Below are positions 1 to 11,900 of a DNA stretch of 64,000 nucleotides, piece by piece (the first letter of the stretch is position 1; every line of letters starts with the position of its first letter). The stretch covers positions 23,812-87,811 of the forward strand of contig VKHL01000122.1 in NCBI GenBank assembly GCA_015146655.1, in the 5' to 3' direction. Made by a program: the position numbers and the translations under genes. Under the pieces are notes generated by a model. It did no database searches. It worked only from the letters and a program-made list of their open reading frames with translations, and was not told the origin of the DNA. This DNA is from Ochromonas danica (Eukaryota; Sar; Chrysophyceae; Chromulinales; Chromulinaceae).

Positions 1-257
1 ATCTCCTTCGTGTGATGAATGAAGTGATCAACAATGCTGCCAAACCCCAACCCCTCCAATGCAATTTCATCACTGCCAACATTCCAAACTTCTGGCTAAC
101 TGGGTTATTATCTACCCCACGCTTGGCAATAATCTTTCGGTTCAAAAACTGTTCATTGCATCCATCCAACATGTTTCCTGAGGTTCATTCATCTTTTTTC
201 AATTAATCAAAAGAAGATTGATTTTGAAGAACTGAAAAAAGTGAAGGAGATATCATA
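1..257. other. Leading non-coding stretch
   Basis: I see no convincing coding sequence here. The only open frame of note runs about 12-206 on the plus strand and shows no recognisable domain. The last 50 bases are A-rich and lead directly into the start codon of the GMC gene, so they probably form its 5' leader. Confidence 0.4.
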
Positions 258-2527
258 ATGCTTCCTACTGACCATCATTCAAATCCTCCTAGTAGTCCTA
301 CTACTGCTACTATCAACAACAATCATCATCCCAATCGTAATCCACATTATGGTACCTTATCCATCATCCCTGATTATGAGATTGATCTCTTAGAAGATAT
401 CGAGAATGAACCTGCTCCTTTCCTAACACCTCATCATAAACGATGGAGTGTCTTAGAGAAGTTAAATAAGAATTATTGTTGTCGTATACGAAGTTGTCAT
501 GATTTCTGGAAGATTTTCTCTTGTAAATGTATATTTTCTATTTTAATGTTAATTATTTTTGTTATTCTATCTATTCTCTTAACAGAGGCAGTCTTTTCTA
601 GTAATAATTCGTTAATGACTCCTAATTATGATTTTATTGTTGTGGGTGGTGGTGCAGCTGGGTGTATTATAACACGGAAACTGGTAGATGCTGGTGCTAG
701 AGTATTACTATTAGAGGCTGGTCGTATTACACAGTCTACGCTTAGTCCAGATGGTGGACAATTGAATAACTTTGATATTCCTTTACTATGGTCTGTAGGC
801 CAACAGCTCGCATCATATAGATGGAAAGGCAATGAGAATATTAATCTGAACAGAGGATTAGGCGGAAGCGAAGTCTTCTCTTCTATGATGTATCTTAGAG
901 CCTTACCCAATGATATTAAAGAATGGGATTTGCCTGGATGGTCATGGGAGCGAATTCTTGAAGCCTATCAATCCACGTCATTTCCCACTCAGGCTCAGGA
1001 TGAATCTCTTTTCACAGCTTCTCAATATCAAGATGGGTTGGCCTCTGCCTTTATTAGAGCAGCAGAATCATCAGGATATAATGCTATCAATGACTTCAAT
1101 GACCCTAGCAATTCTCGGGAAGGAGTGGGTTATTGGAATTTTACTATTCAAAATGGGGTGCGTATGAGCAGTGCGAAAGCCTTCTTAGCTCCTTTAATAG
1201 GTAATTCAGCTTCTTTGACATTGCAGTTAAACGCTGTTGTTACCAACATATTGATCAACACCTTTGATGCAAACAAGTTGTTTCAAAGGAAAACGCTCGT
1301 TAAACCAATAGCCTATGGTGTTCAATACGTTCAAAATGGTCAAATAAAGCAAGCCACACTGGCATATAGACGAGGAATCAGTCAAAAGATCGACTTTGAT
1401 GGGAAGAGACGTATTATTTTAGCTGCAGGACCAATAATGAGTCCGAAGATACTGTTGAATAGTGGTGTAGGAGATGTAGATACTCTATCGGCTGGAGGGA
1501 TTGATGTAGTGGCAGAGAATGCTAGAATAGGGAAAGATCTGTCTGGTCAAGTTATGGTTTCGTTGATCTATCCTGTCAGCATGTTACTTGCTTCCAGGTT
1601 TTCTTCGATGTACGATTTACCTTCTGAATGGATCAATTACTTTGGAGCTGCACTTGGGGGCGGTACTTTTTCTGAATGGAAGGATAGCGATGGTGAGTAC
1701 CAGCTCGGAGTTTTAGGTACTCCAGGCTTTAGTGTGGGGGCATTTCTAACTTCGCCTTTGGTGGCGGAGGAGATAAATCCCCGTCCTGACGTACAAATCA
1801 TCGTCCACCCAACGGTAAGCATTTTAATACTGTTTGAGCATACAGCTTATTCTAACCAATAGAACGTCGTTAAGGCCCCCTTGACAGCTTCTCAGAAAGA
1901 ATCTCTCTATCATTTCAGCAACACGAGTTCTGCGTTGTCTATATCCATAATTCTATTGAGGCCCGAAGTTAGACGAAAGGTGAGTCACTGTTAATGAGAA
2001 GAAGGTATCTTAAGCTAACACTTTTATTTAGGTATTCTTAGAACCTAATGAAACCGATATTCAGCGCCTACCAGGAATATATCCGCCAGAAGCTTCTTTG
2101 AGCAGCCACGATGTAGACACGCTTTCATGGGCTGTCGAAAAGCTTCGGCTAATTATGAAAAGCGATCCTTTACCGTCAATGGTTGGCCCAGAATTTGCTC
2201 CTGGTGAGGATATTGTTGATGACGCGCTCACTGAGTGGATACAACACGAAGCAAAATTCGCAGGCCAATGGGTGGGGAGTTTGCGTGCTGGTAATGATCC
2301 TGGTTTATCCGCGGTGGATCCTCAACTGTCTTTGCGAGGAGTGGATGGAATCAAAGTGGCTGGTGAGTGGCTGCTGCCTTGTAGTTCGACTTGTTTAGTC
2401 CCTCATATTTTCTGTTTATTCACTTTGTCTAGATGCTTCGATCATTCCATCACTCCCTGCCACCAGTACTATTCAAGCGACTGTACAAGCAGTAGCTTCC
2501 ATTGCGGCAGATATCATGCTAGATTAG
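258..2527 (+). CDS. Membrane-anchored GMC-family oxidoreductase, likely catalytically dead
   Basis: Four exons (258-1814, 1863-1979, 2032-2362, 2433-2527) join in frame to 699 codons. A cytosolic head of about 90 residues precedes one hydrophobic segment (about 92-115). The FAD-binding Rossmann start YDFIVVGGGAAG follows near residue 123, then the GMC signature region (RGLGGSEVFSSMMYLRA). The C-terminus has the family end VDGIKVADASIIPSLPAT. GMC enzymes oxidise alcohols or sugars with FAD, using a His plus a His/Asn pair near the C-terminus. Here the usual H-P-x-G-T is read as GQWVGS, and the Asn of the P-S-G-N-x-N-A segment is Ser/Thr (PATSTIQAT). The FAD fold therefore looks kept while the catalytic pair looks lost. 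Family membership is secure; the substrate and a pseudoenzyme role are inference. Confidence 0.88.
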
Positions 2528-2956
2528 ACTCATTAGATAGAGAAGTATAGGTTGAAGAATTTCCTGTTCCACGTTTCCATAAGCAATCCCTGGAGATAAA
2601 TTATCTTCTTTGCGCGATGCTTAAGAAAAGTGACTTATGATAGATTAACTTCCTTTCTATCGTATGTGTTCAACCCCACTTGTACGATTTGTACCATAGA
2701 TATCGGCTGAGAAATCTTAGTGTGTTTCACGGAACAATAGCCACAGGTAATTTATTAACGTTAAAAAAATATGAACATCCAATGCATGCAAGTGTGGAAG
2801 AATGGGCAAAAAAGGGGAACTCACACTACGGATATATGAGATGATAAAATCCATCATTCAGATTGAAAGTACAAGCTGCTTAGATAGGATCGCGTGGGTC
2901 ACAGGCAAGGAGGACAAGCACAACTTGTGCAGCAAACAAAAGTTGATTTACATTAT
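2528..2956. other. Convergent intergenic region
   Basis: This is the 3' space between the GMC gene (plus) and the patatin-like gene (minus). It is AT-rich and holds no domain-bearing open frame. It presumably contains both 3' untranslated regions. Confidence 0.4.
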
Positions 2957-3973
2957 TTACGCCATTCTTGGCAATCGAATTCGACGCGGTAGATCTCTCA
3001 ACTCCTCAGGAATGTGGTTTGTGAGACCGATGGTTGTCGCAAAGATCAAATCCAAATCAAGCCAGCGTGGTGCTGGCTTCGAAGGACTGGCATCAATATC
3101 TAAAGGCAGATGACCATGTGTATGGAGGCGCTTCATATATTCATAGCCAATGTCCAACATGGTATACATATCATTGGGAGTTATCAAGTTCAAAAAGTTC
3201 CCGGATATGCCACTCATGAAAACCTCATCATCTCCATAATCTATCCATGTAACATCATCAGCCACTACATTATCTGGGAAAGGTAATCCACGGAAGCGAT
3301 CTTTTGTTACAAAATACCAAAAGGATCCATCCATTACCGATTGACCTCTATACTGTGTTAACGGCCTTCCATCCAAGAAGATCGGGATATGGCAACTGGC
3401 AAGAATTGCGTCAATAAGATCCTCTTTACTGACAAATCCAGACAGTAGCTTGGGAAACCTCCACGATGGTGTTACAGAGATATGGAGATTCTTCACAGTT
3501 GACATGGAGATTTCATCAGGGATCATCTCTTCTAACCAGGCTCTCAAGATTGTTCCCCAAATACCATAAATTCCATTCTCTCGATCATAGATGTCATAAT
3601 CAGAGACAAGCTTCTCTGCTAGTTTAGCTCCATCGTTTACGTTAGTTTTTGTTAATAGAAGAGTTGCGCTGATCGAACCAGCACTAGCTCCCATAATAGG
3701 AATATCTTCTAGAACCTTCATATCACAATGCTCCTGAAGATATTGGACAGCACCAAGCTGCCACCAGATATACATACCAGCTCCTGTGAAATAGAGAGAC
3801 TTCGGCTTGATCAAGGAGGAGGAAGGAGAAGAAGGAAGAGAATGGAGAGAAGGAAAAGGAATCTTGGAAGGAGTGGGGAATGTCAAGAATTGAAAAGCTA
3901 CAACTTGATAGGAAACAAGAAGTAGAAAGACATGGATGATTTGAAATGTTATAGAGATGGGTTTGATCTTCAT
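2957..3973 (-). CDS. Patatin-like phospholipase, probably plastid-targeted
   Basis: A single-exon gene of 338 residues. The patatin fold hydrolyses acyl esters of membrane lipids with a Ser-Asp dyad. The nucleophile elbow is visible as MGASAGSI (G-x-S-x-G, about residue 97), and the Asp as MDGSFWYF (D-G, about 216). The oxyanion loop is a relaxed FTGAGMYIWW rather than G-G-G-x-R. The N-terminus is a strong signal peptide (residues about 8-25) ending in VVA followed by Phe, as in ochrophyte plastid presequences; a Ser/Pro-rich stretch follows, like a transit peptide. Plastid location is therefore likely but inferred. The gene is convergent with the GMC gene. Confidence 0.82.
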   Translation of the reverse strand: MKIKPISITFQIIHVFLLLVSYQVVAFQFLTFPTPSKIPFPSLHSLPSSPSSSLIKPKSLYFTGAGMYIWWQLGAVQYLQEHCDMKVLEDIPIMGASAGSISATLLLTKTNVNDGAKLAEKLVSDYDIYDRENGIYGIWGTILRAWLEEMIPDEISMSTVKNLHISVTPSWRFPKLLSGFVSKEDLIDAILASCHIPIFLDGRPLTQYRGQSVMDGSFWYFVTKDRFRGLPFPDNVVADDVTWIDYGDDEVFMSGISGNFLNLITPNDMYTMLDIGYEYMKRLHTHGHLPLDIDASPSKPAPRWLDLDLIFATTIGLTNHIPEELRDLPRRIRLPRMA

Positions 3974-4407
3974 TTCGAGTGGACTTCACTGTTGCCTTCT
4001 ATCTCAATTCCAAATTCGGGTGGAATAGGAATGAGGTGAGAGAGGAGAGAGATGATGACCAGCAGCCATAGATTCTCACCGTTTTCACCACAACCCACTG
4101 TACACAAGCACTTCCTCATCCCTTACTCCACACCTCTTTCTCTTCAAAGTCAAAGCACATTAACTTAAGAGAAACTGTTCATAGGAAAAACTTTTCACTA
4201 ACGAAATTCCGATAACGAAAACGCCGAAGCTCGCCAAAGACTTGGAGTCGGCTTTAGCTTTGTCCCTCTCACCAATTTTATTTTGGAAAATGCTTGCCCA
4301 GCTAGGCCAAGTTCATCCAACACCGCCATAGCACAACCAAAAGGTCACTCTCTTGTGGCTGGTCATCTTCAGGACAGATCTTTTCAAGAAAAAACATTTT
4401 GTTTGCG
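3974..4407. promoter_or_regulatory. Divergent promoter region with TTAACTTAAGAGA element
   Basis: This lies between the patatin-like gene (minus) and a small plus-strand gene. The 13-mer TTAACTTAAGAGA sits at 4160-4172, in the sense direction for the gene starting at 4408. The same 13-mer recurs at 5214-5226 and, on the minus strand, at 12832-12844. No coding sequence is supported here. Confidence 0.45.
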
Positions 4408-4740
4408 ATGTCGATGGTAGTTTATATCCCAACAATCTTAGAGGCCATTAGTGCTATCATGAACTATTTCTCTGGTTTGTCACAAGCTACAAGTGTTGAT
4501 AATTTAATTGACGATTTGGAAAACGCGGTACGAAGATGTACCTATGAAGGAAAACGTCTCTCACCACTACAGGCCAACGACATCAGAGTAATGTGGACCA
4601 GACTTATTAGAAACAATCGATTTGATAACTATCAACTCGAGCGTCTCGCTGAAATCAACGAAGATATTGAATCATTAGGAATCCGCTTGACGGCACAACC
4701 GGAGAGGAGAGGTATTTTTCAAAGTTATATCAAAAAGTAA
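4408..4740 (+). CDS. Small hypothetical protein (110 aa)
   Basis: A single-exon frame starting at the first ATG (a second ATG lies two codons later). The N-terminus is mildly hydrophobic (VVYIPTILEAISAIMNYF). The rest looks helical and charged, with regular Leu/Ile spacing (DNLIDDLENAVRRC, LQANDIRVMWTRLIRN, LERLAEINEDIESLG). The composition looks like a real helical protein, but I recognise no family. The shared 13-bp promoter element lies about 236 bp upstream, which mildly supports expression. It could still be a spurious frame. Confidence 0.45.
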   Translation: MSMVVYIPTILEAISAIMNYFSGLSQATSVDNLIDDLENAVRRCTYEGKRLSPLQANDIRVMWTRLIRNNRFDNYQLERLAEINEDIESLGIRLTAQPERRGIFQSYIKK

Positions 4741-5434
4741 GCATTGTTGTTGTTTTGAACTACAGTTCATAAAGTTTCGTTGCTGCTCTTTCTTCTTTCG
4801 AGCCGTTGTCTCCATTTTGGAGGTTTTCATCATTAAGTTAACCTAAGCTGCCTGCCTAAATACCTTTTATTCTTGGCAAAAAGTGACACTTCGTATTCAA
4901 CCAAGATTTAGATTAGAAATAGATTTATTTCAGATAGATACAACATTCCTGACGCGAGCAGACTTTTCAAGAGATTTTCGAAAGAGTACCTATTTCAAGA
5001 GAAAACTCATTCTCATTCACATCTCCTAACAGATGATTTCATTCACATTTCATTGACTGTCACATTTCATTGACTGGCGAAATGAAAATGATACAGGAGC
5101 ATGTATAATTCAAGGGGATCCCAAGGAGGTTTTGGGTTATAAACATGCTAATCTGACGACTTGCACGAACAATTTGGTTTTTTTTGCACGAACAAACAAC
5201 TTGCACCATCCAATTAACTTAAGAGAAATGAAAGGATTTCTCGATTCTCTTGTCTTTTGATCCATCGTCTTTTGACCCAAAAAAAGCTGACCAGGAAGGA
5301 AAGGAAGGAAAGGGTCAAAATCTGGAGATGACCTGTCGAGGCAATGATGGAAGGGGATGAATTCATTCTTTATTCTTCATTCTCACAACCTGTTGGACAG
5401 ACTAAGGACTGCTGAGAGGTACAGTTGGTAGAAG
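4741..5434. promoter_or_regulatory. Intergenic region with short tandem repeat and promoter element
   Basis: No coding frame is supported. It contains two adjacent near-perfect 17-bp copies beginning CACATTTCATTGACTG (about 5044-5077), a direct repeat of TTGCACGAACAA (about 5160 and 5184), a TTAAGTTAACC element at about 4833, and the 13-mer TTAACTTAAGAGA at 5214-5226. The last lies about 210 bp before the DENN gene start and in its sense direction. Confidence 0.45.
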
Positions 5435-8400
5435 ATGCTAATCGAGCTTATCTTAGAGAATGAAGGTCTTGGAGTGAATTTACGTCCAATCCTTGGTTAT
5501 CGTGGAGCTTATGTAGACTCTTTCTATCGTTCACAATATAATGAAATCCTACCCGCTGAGCGATCTGGAACACTACAAATTGGAGATGTTCTCATCTCTA
5601 TTGGCTCTTTACATGTCCTAGAAGAAAGCATAGAGACGATTCAAATGCTTCTACGGAAGATGGCACGTCCTCTTATTTTAATCTTTCTTCGTTCTCTTCT
5701 TCTTCCTGATTCAACTTCTTCTTCTTCCAAATTCACTTTGAAAGAAATGATTAAAAGTCCTCTTAATCGTATATGGGTAAAGAAATATCTACGTCATCAT
5801 CGTTTTTATCATCAAGATCAAGAAGAGTGGCGGGTCTTCTCTCGCTTACAAGAGCTCTCCCTCGCCCTAACAATAACTGCCCCACACTACCAGGGGACTA
5901 AGCAACATCACCAGCTAGGGCTAGGGAGACTTATTACTAGTTTGCGTGGGGAGGTCAGTGAATTAGTCTCTCCCTATCTTTTCCCTCTGCCTGCTTCTCT
6001 CATGCGATTAGATAACAATAATGACAATGACAATGAGAATGATGGTGGTGGCGGCGGTGGGAGTAGTAGTAGTAGTAGTAGTTCTAGTAATGACCCAGAA
6101 GATGATCCTGTCCATACTTTGTTGACTATCTTGGAATCCACTTGTGAAGTTTTATTAAAGCGAGGGATTGAGAATGTGTTAGAAGGATTCTTATCATCTG
6201 ACATGTGTCATCGAATGTATGCTTTCTATTACCGCAGTCCAACCTTCCAATTTCTCTCTTTACAAGAGATCTTACAATGTGAGATGACAACCTTCTTCCT
6301 CTATATCTTTCTTAGTCGCTATCATCATCATTATCGTCTTCATAATTGGTGTCTTGATCAATGGCCCAGATCATCCCTTGATGAAGAACAGAGACAGGTA
6401 GGAACTATCTCTCTATATGCTTATAATAGAGTCTTGTTCTCCTCTGATCTCTCTCTGTGTCTTTTGATTAAGATACTCTCGGAGATGTTGAAGTTTGGCT
6501 TAGTGAACAAGTTTTATCAAAGTGAGCTTTACCAATTGTTAATCTTGTCACTCGGTCCTTACCCTCAAGCCTCCGCGGATCTTCCTGTAAGTGGGGGATC
6601 TCTAACATTGCCAAACATGTCCGATAAAGCGACTATAGCGCAAAAGCTAGCTGGTGCTTCTTCTTTGTTGTTGCGCTATTTGCCGAAGCATTGCTCTCTC
6701 CACTTTATTACATCCCCCTCTCTTCATTGTCCTCCTCCTCCCGCTTGTCAACTGCTATCAACTCATAAAGATGTACTATTGTCAACGTGCTTTGACTTGA
6801 CTTTTGAAGGGCAGAAGATTAGTCATTGGAATGGATTGGAATGGAATCTTGAAAATTCCTTAACGAAGATTGATGATAAAGATCATGACAATACGGATGG
6901 AAGTGATATGCTAAGCTTGGTGCGGGAACGATTAGGCAACCTCGTTGAGGACTTCTTGACATACCTCAACACACAAAAGGAGTATGGGAGTCTTTGTGCA
7001 CATCTGTTCTACCTTGTGCTTCAGTATAAGGGTCAGATCTATACCTCTTGTGTTGCTTTACAGCAGACAACTACTACTGGGCTGAATGAGCTCAAAACTG
7101 CCGTTGATAGCCTTCTATCTGAGCCTGAGAGCTCTTCAGCAAAACCATGCAAATCAGACGCTGATCTACCTTCGGTTGTCACAACTTCCAGCACCCCTCC
7201 AGTTTCCTCAGACATCTCTTGGACAGACCATTTAAAAACTACTGCCATGAATGGTTCCCAGCAGTTCATTCAATCCTTTGCTTTACGTGCTGCGAAGGGC
7301 ATACAAAACTTTTCTCCTTATAATCTTCCATTTCCTTTATCATGGAAGACGGAGGCTACAGAAGGAGCTTCTAGCAGTTCCACGGAGCAGATCGAACCTA
7401 ATTTTTCAAATGCCATGCAAGGAAAGGGAAATCGATTTGCTGACGGAGTGAAAACTCATTTTAAAGGTTCGATAGTTCTTGTTCCTTCTGTTTCTTGTGA
7501 TATTGAGGGAATTGATTCTTCTGGATTGATCACCAATCAGCACTCCCTGGACTCACTGCGTGTACTTGCGACTCGCCAGTTTAACCCATCCTCATCGTCG
7601 TCATCATCTGCTGTTGCTTTCAGTGAGGATATTAGAGGATCCATGACCTGGGAAGTAGTCCTGGACTTTCTTCGACCGTTTGATTTGCATATACTATTAC
7701 ATGCTGTGCTTCTTGAAGCCAGGATTATCATCCTTGTTAGCGATGTTGTTGACTTGAATCTTTCCTTTCTTTTGTCTAATTTTCTGCAAGAGACTATCCA
7801 GCCCTTGCAATGGCAGCATATCTACGCCCCCACCATACCACTCATTACAGCCGCACAACTTTTAGCATGCCCTGCACCATACCTATTGGGAACCACCAAA
7901 GAGACGTTTGCTACGTTCCTACGTGACTTACCTCGAGGGCAGTGTATTGAAGATGCAGTTGTGGTGGATCTGACCGAAGCATCTTCCAGTGTATCATTTC
8001 TTGGACTGAACAAACTCACTGCAGCCATGACGGCATTACAGTGTAATAAGGATCGTATCAATGTTCCCTGGTTAGTGAAGAAACTCCAAGAGGTCTTAGA
8101 ACCTCATCTGTGCTCTTGGCGAAAGTTGTATCAAGTGTCAAACGTTCATGACGATAGTTCAGGCGAAAGCACTGTTTCCTCGTCGGTTTCCAGCTCAGAC
8201 CTTGAAGATCTCACTTCACGTTTTCCAATGCACTTGCTTCTTCGACCTGCTGCTAATGTTGATATCTCAGGTACCAGAGTGAAGCGAGTGCTTAACATTT
8301 GTCAGCACTATGTCCAGTGTCTGTTATCTGGTATTCGTCACTGTTGTTATCCTGGCCAGCTTCCTACTACCATTCGACGCAATGGTCATCGGAGATCAGC

Positions 8401-8740
8401 GGACGCTCGAGGTAAGGAACAGATGGAAAACGCTGATAGTAGTGAAAACGACGACCGCGACGATGATCGAGAAGTTGTCTCTCAAGAGTCTGTCATCTCT
8501 AAAGAAGATTCTTCTCCCTTAGAAACTCTAACATTTGTCCCCTCCGCCGTGGAGGATGACCGCCAGCTGATTTTTGAGGACTGTGTGCTCTTTGATGAGG
8601 AGATGTTTATGGATCTTAAGGCAGCTCAGTCATTGTTACATCCAATCCATTCAGGCCACCGACTGCGATTCGCCGATGACTTTTTGAAAGCATTCTTGCG
8701 CGCACAGTGTCTTGCCAATTTCCTCAGTCTACCTTCTTGA
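5435..8740 (+). CDS. PDZ-DENN domain protein, putative Rab GEF
   Basis: A single exon of 1101 residues. Residues about 1-87 read as a PDZ domain (ENEGLGVNLRPI, then LQIGDVLISIGSLHVLEE). An Asn/Asp/Gly/Ser low-complexity linker lies near 190-220. A cDENN-like core follows near 730-860 (SMTWEVVLDFLRPFDLHILL, LLEARIIILVSDVVDLN, IYAPTIPLI, CPAPYLLGT). A dDENN-like tail closes the protein (FEDCVLFDEEMFMDL, then FLKAFLRAQCLANFL). DENN modules exchange GDP for GTP on Rab GTPases during vesicle traffic. The PDZ may place the exchange factor at a membrane scaffold, which is inference. A region at about 105-260 is unassigned and faintly RGS-like. Two introns could still hide inside so long a frame, but none is needed. 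Confidence 0.8.
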   Translation: MLIELILENEGLGVNLRPILGYRGAYVDSFYRSQYNEILPAERSGTLQIGDVLISIGSLHVLEESIETIQMLLRKMARPLILIFLRSLLLPDSTSSSSKFTLKEMIKSPLNRIWVKKYLRHHRFYHQDQEEWRVFSRLQELSLALTITAPHYQGTKQHHQLGLGRLITSLRGEVSELVSPYLFPLPASLMRLDNNNDNDNENDGGGGGGSSSSSSSSSNDPEDDPVHTLLTILESTCEVLLKRGIENVLEGFLSSDMCHRMYAFYYRSPTFQFLSLQEILQCEMTTFFLYIFLSRYHHHYRLHNWCLDQWPRSSLDEEQRQVGTISLYAYNRVLFSSDLSLCLLIKILSEMLKFGLVNKFYQSELYQLLILSLGPYPQASADLPVSGGSLTLPNMSDKATIAQKLAGASSLLLRYLPKHCSLHFITSPSLHCPPPPACQLLSTHKDVLLSTCFDLTFEGQKISHWNGLEWNLENSLTKIDDKDHDNTDGSDMLSLVRERLGNLVEDFLTYLNTQKEYGSLCAHLFYLVLQYKGQIYTSCVALQQTTTTGLNELKTAVDSLLSEPESSSAKPCKSDADLPSVVTTSSTPPVSSDISWTDHLKTTAMNGSQQFIQSFALRAAKGIQNFSPYNLPFPLSWKTEATEGASSSSTEQIEPNFSNAMQGKGNRFADGVKTHFKGSIVLVPSVSCDIEGIDSSGLITNQHSLDSLRVLATRQFNPSSSSSSSAVAFSEDIRGSMTWEVVLDFLRPFDLHILLHAVLLEARIIILVSDVVDLNLSFLLSNFLQETIQPLQWQHIYAPTIPLITAAQLLACPAPYLLGTTKETFATFLRDLPRGQCIEDAVVVDLTEASSSVSFLGLNKLTAAMTALQCNKDRINVPWLVKKLQEVLEPHLCSWRKLYQVSNVHDDSSGESTVSSSVSSSDLEDLTSRFPMHLLLRPAANVDISGTRVKRVLNICQHYVQCLLSGIRHCCYPGQLPTTIRRNGHRRSADARGKEQMENADSSENDDRDDDREVVSQESVISKEDSSPLETLTFVPSAVEDDRQLIFEDCVLFDEEMFMDLKAAQSLLHPIHSGHRLRFADDFLKAFLRAQCLANFLSLPS

Positions 8741-8914
8741 TCGAAGAAAAGCAATTCTAGGAGCCAATCGTTTTCCTTTGGGAAGCTACAGCGAAGGTTT
8801 GGAAGAAAACAAGCAACATCAGAGTTAAAGTATTTGTTGTGATAAAGCGAGGTGCTACTTTGTTTATCGTGCTTCGTGAATTAGGTGTATTAAAAGCTAA
8901 CTCAAACAGTTCCA

Positions 8915-11900
8915 CTACTCCATTCTGCGACACAAGCGCTCTATGAGATAAGCTAAACCAGTGTTGGCAGCAAGGATACCCAGGAAGTAGATCTGAAAGT
9001 CTCTGGTGGGCAAGCTCACAAGTTGGAGAAGGTCGTTCAAAGGCTCAAATTGCCCTCCCACAACAATCAACAAGGCTGCATAGACAGCCTGCAGTAGCCA
9101 CCAGAAGTACTTGTTACTACGAAGGTCTTCCATATAAGGGGGTCCTCGATAGTTCACCCAGAAATTGTTCACTTGCATGAGGTTAGACAAGACAAACATT
9201 GCTGTATTAACCAAATTAGGACTAAATTTCCCATCAGGAAGCAGGTGGTGATCAAGATCAGGATGAGCATAAGCTTCACAGAGCTGCATGGTAACCCACA
9301 TACTCAGCAGGTGAGTAACAAACTGACCCAAGATTGACCAGGTGACAGCCTGGCTAAACACAGAGGAAGGTGGGCGACAATCTGAGATATCTAACAAGGG
9401 CTTAGCTTGAGATAAAAAGAAGAACAAAGTTGCTACTACTAATCCAGAACAGGTCATTTGAGTATCACCTTGTTTTAATCCCTTAAGATAGAGGGAAGAC
9501 ATCATGAAAGCAGATGCCAAACAATTCAAAGCCAACACTTTATAGACTTGGATAGTAGTGACCAAGGTACATCGGCCTTGACGAATAATGGTCAAAACAC
9601 AATCAACAGAAGTTCTCTTTGATGTAAATGGGGAGGCGATCGAGGCATCACCAAGTTTAACTAAAGTTGGATCTTCTTCATGGGCCTTTAATTCCAACAT
9701 AGCACGAGCCATACGATCTTTGGAACTCATCTTACTCTTTTTCTTTCCTTCTGTACCATTTGAAATAACAGCAGCTGCTGCTTGTTCAACTTTGCTCTCT
9801 AATTTAGGGTTATTAACAATCGAAACTCCAACATGAGCAGCTTTAAGTGCTCCCACATCATTTGTTCCATCTCCACACATTAAGGAGAAGACACCAGATT
9901 CATTGTAAGACAAGACAATACGTTCTTTCTGTTGAGGTGAAACACGAGCAAAGATGGAGATATGAGGACAGACAGACTTTAAAGACTCTACAGGCAGGAG
10001 ATCCATGGCTGGACCAAAGACACAAAGCGTATGCTTCAATGCCAAGTTAGAGACTTCAGAGAGATTAAAGTCACGATCTTCTACATCTCTAACTGGTGAT
10101 GAAAGCTCTGTTTCAGCATCAATTGTTCTCCAGACTAGACTTTTCCCATTCTTTTCAATACCTGTAAGGACAAGAACAGGCTTTTGTGTTTCTACCATAG
10201 CTAATCGACGTGCTACATTAGCTGCAGTATAAACACTATCACCCGTGATCATTATCGTCTTATGTTGAGAATATTGTAATTCTCTTATAACACTCTTTGA
10301 ATCAGCTTTCAAATCACAATCAAAGACAAGGAAACCTGCTAAATGAAGACCTTTCTCTGCTTCATTACGAACCATCTTCTGTGGATTTTCTTTGTTAAGT
10401 ACAGGACGATAGGCAAGTGCTAATACTCGTTTACCAGATTTCATAAACTTACTATAGACAGTTGCATAATCTTTTGGAACAATCGCTAAGAAATCTTTTA
10501 ACACTTCAGGAGCTCCTTTAGTGAAGACATAACTAATCTCACTATCTTGACCATCTTCTCTTTTCTGTGTTAAAGTAACAATCGAACTCATACGTTTTAG
10601 TTCACTATTGAAAGGATAACGTTGACGAATCATTGCTTGTACTGCCATTTCATCATGATGTAGAGTATGTGGAGAGAATTGGTTATGACGTTGTGACTGT
10701 GAGAGACCTTTAGATAAGAAAGTAAATCCAGAAGTAGTAAAAGCTGCAATCTCTAAAGGATCTCCCAATACTCCATTAGTATCCTTCTCACTCAATGGTT
10801 GTTGTCCACCACGTAAATAGGCACGTTTATGAACTAAATCATGACAACAACCCATAATACATTTCACTAAATCTGTAGCACAATCTGTATCAAGTAGATC
10901 ACTATCCAATTCTTCTTCCTCTTTGTTATCATTATTACGGTCAGTGTTTTGTGGATGGAAAAGAGAGATTTCTTGAGGTGCTGCAACACCTTTCAATACC
11001 ATTTCATCCTTCGTTAGAGTACCTGTCTTATCAAAGCAAACAACATTCAACTTGCCAGCAAATGAGATACGGAATGGTTCCGTACAAAACACCATACTTC
11101 TTACTAAAGCAGCTAATGAATTAGTAATAGCCAAACTTAATTCCATGGGAAGTTCAGGAGGAACAACAGAAGTGATAATCATAATACAATGTAAAGCTAA
11201 GCGAAACTTGTTACGTTGACTATCTTGTAGACCAGCATATAATACCCAAGTAGCTGCAACTAAGGCAAAGAGAACAAGTACACCAATGAAGACAAACGTC
11301 TCTTTACTTGTTGCTGCAATACCTTCTGTAGCAAATAGAATCTTTCTCATTAACTCTCCTTGTGTTGTAGCAAATCCTGTTTTCACAACAAGTGCAAGAC
11401 AACCACCATCGGGTGGATCAGATACATTAGATAGTTTACTTGTTGTTGTTGTATTTCCTGCACTACCTTCAGTAGAAGGATTACTGTGTTGTTGTAAGAG
11501 AGTACCTCCTAATAAGGTATGACGACTCCATAAAGTAGTTTTAGTAAGATCAATTTCATTTCCTGGTTCACTAACTGCTGATAACATTGATTCTTTCACT
11601 TTTGGTGTTGATTCTCCTGTTAACATGGCTTCATTTACTACACAGTTACCACGAATTAATAAGGCATCACATGGAATAACTTTGCCTTCTTCTGATGAAA
11701 TAGATGGCTTTCCTGATGCTTCTGTAGCATAAACATCAATAGCAGGGTCTGAAGTTAATGAAATTAGATCACCAGGTACAATAGCATCTGATGAAATAAC
11801 ACACCATTTCTGATTACGATAAACACAGATTTGGAAACCTGGTCGTCTCATATTTCTTAACATTAATACATTATTTTGTCTTTGACTACACATGACACCT

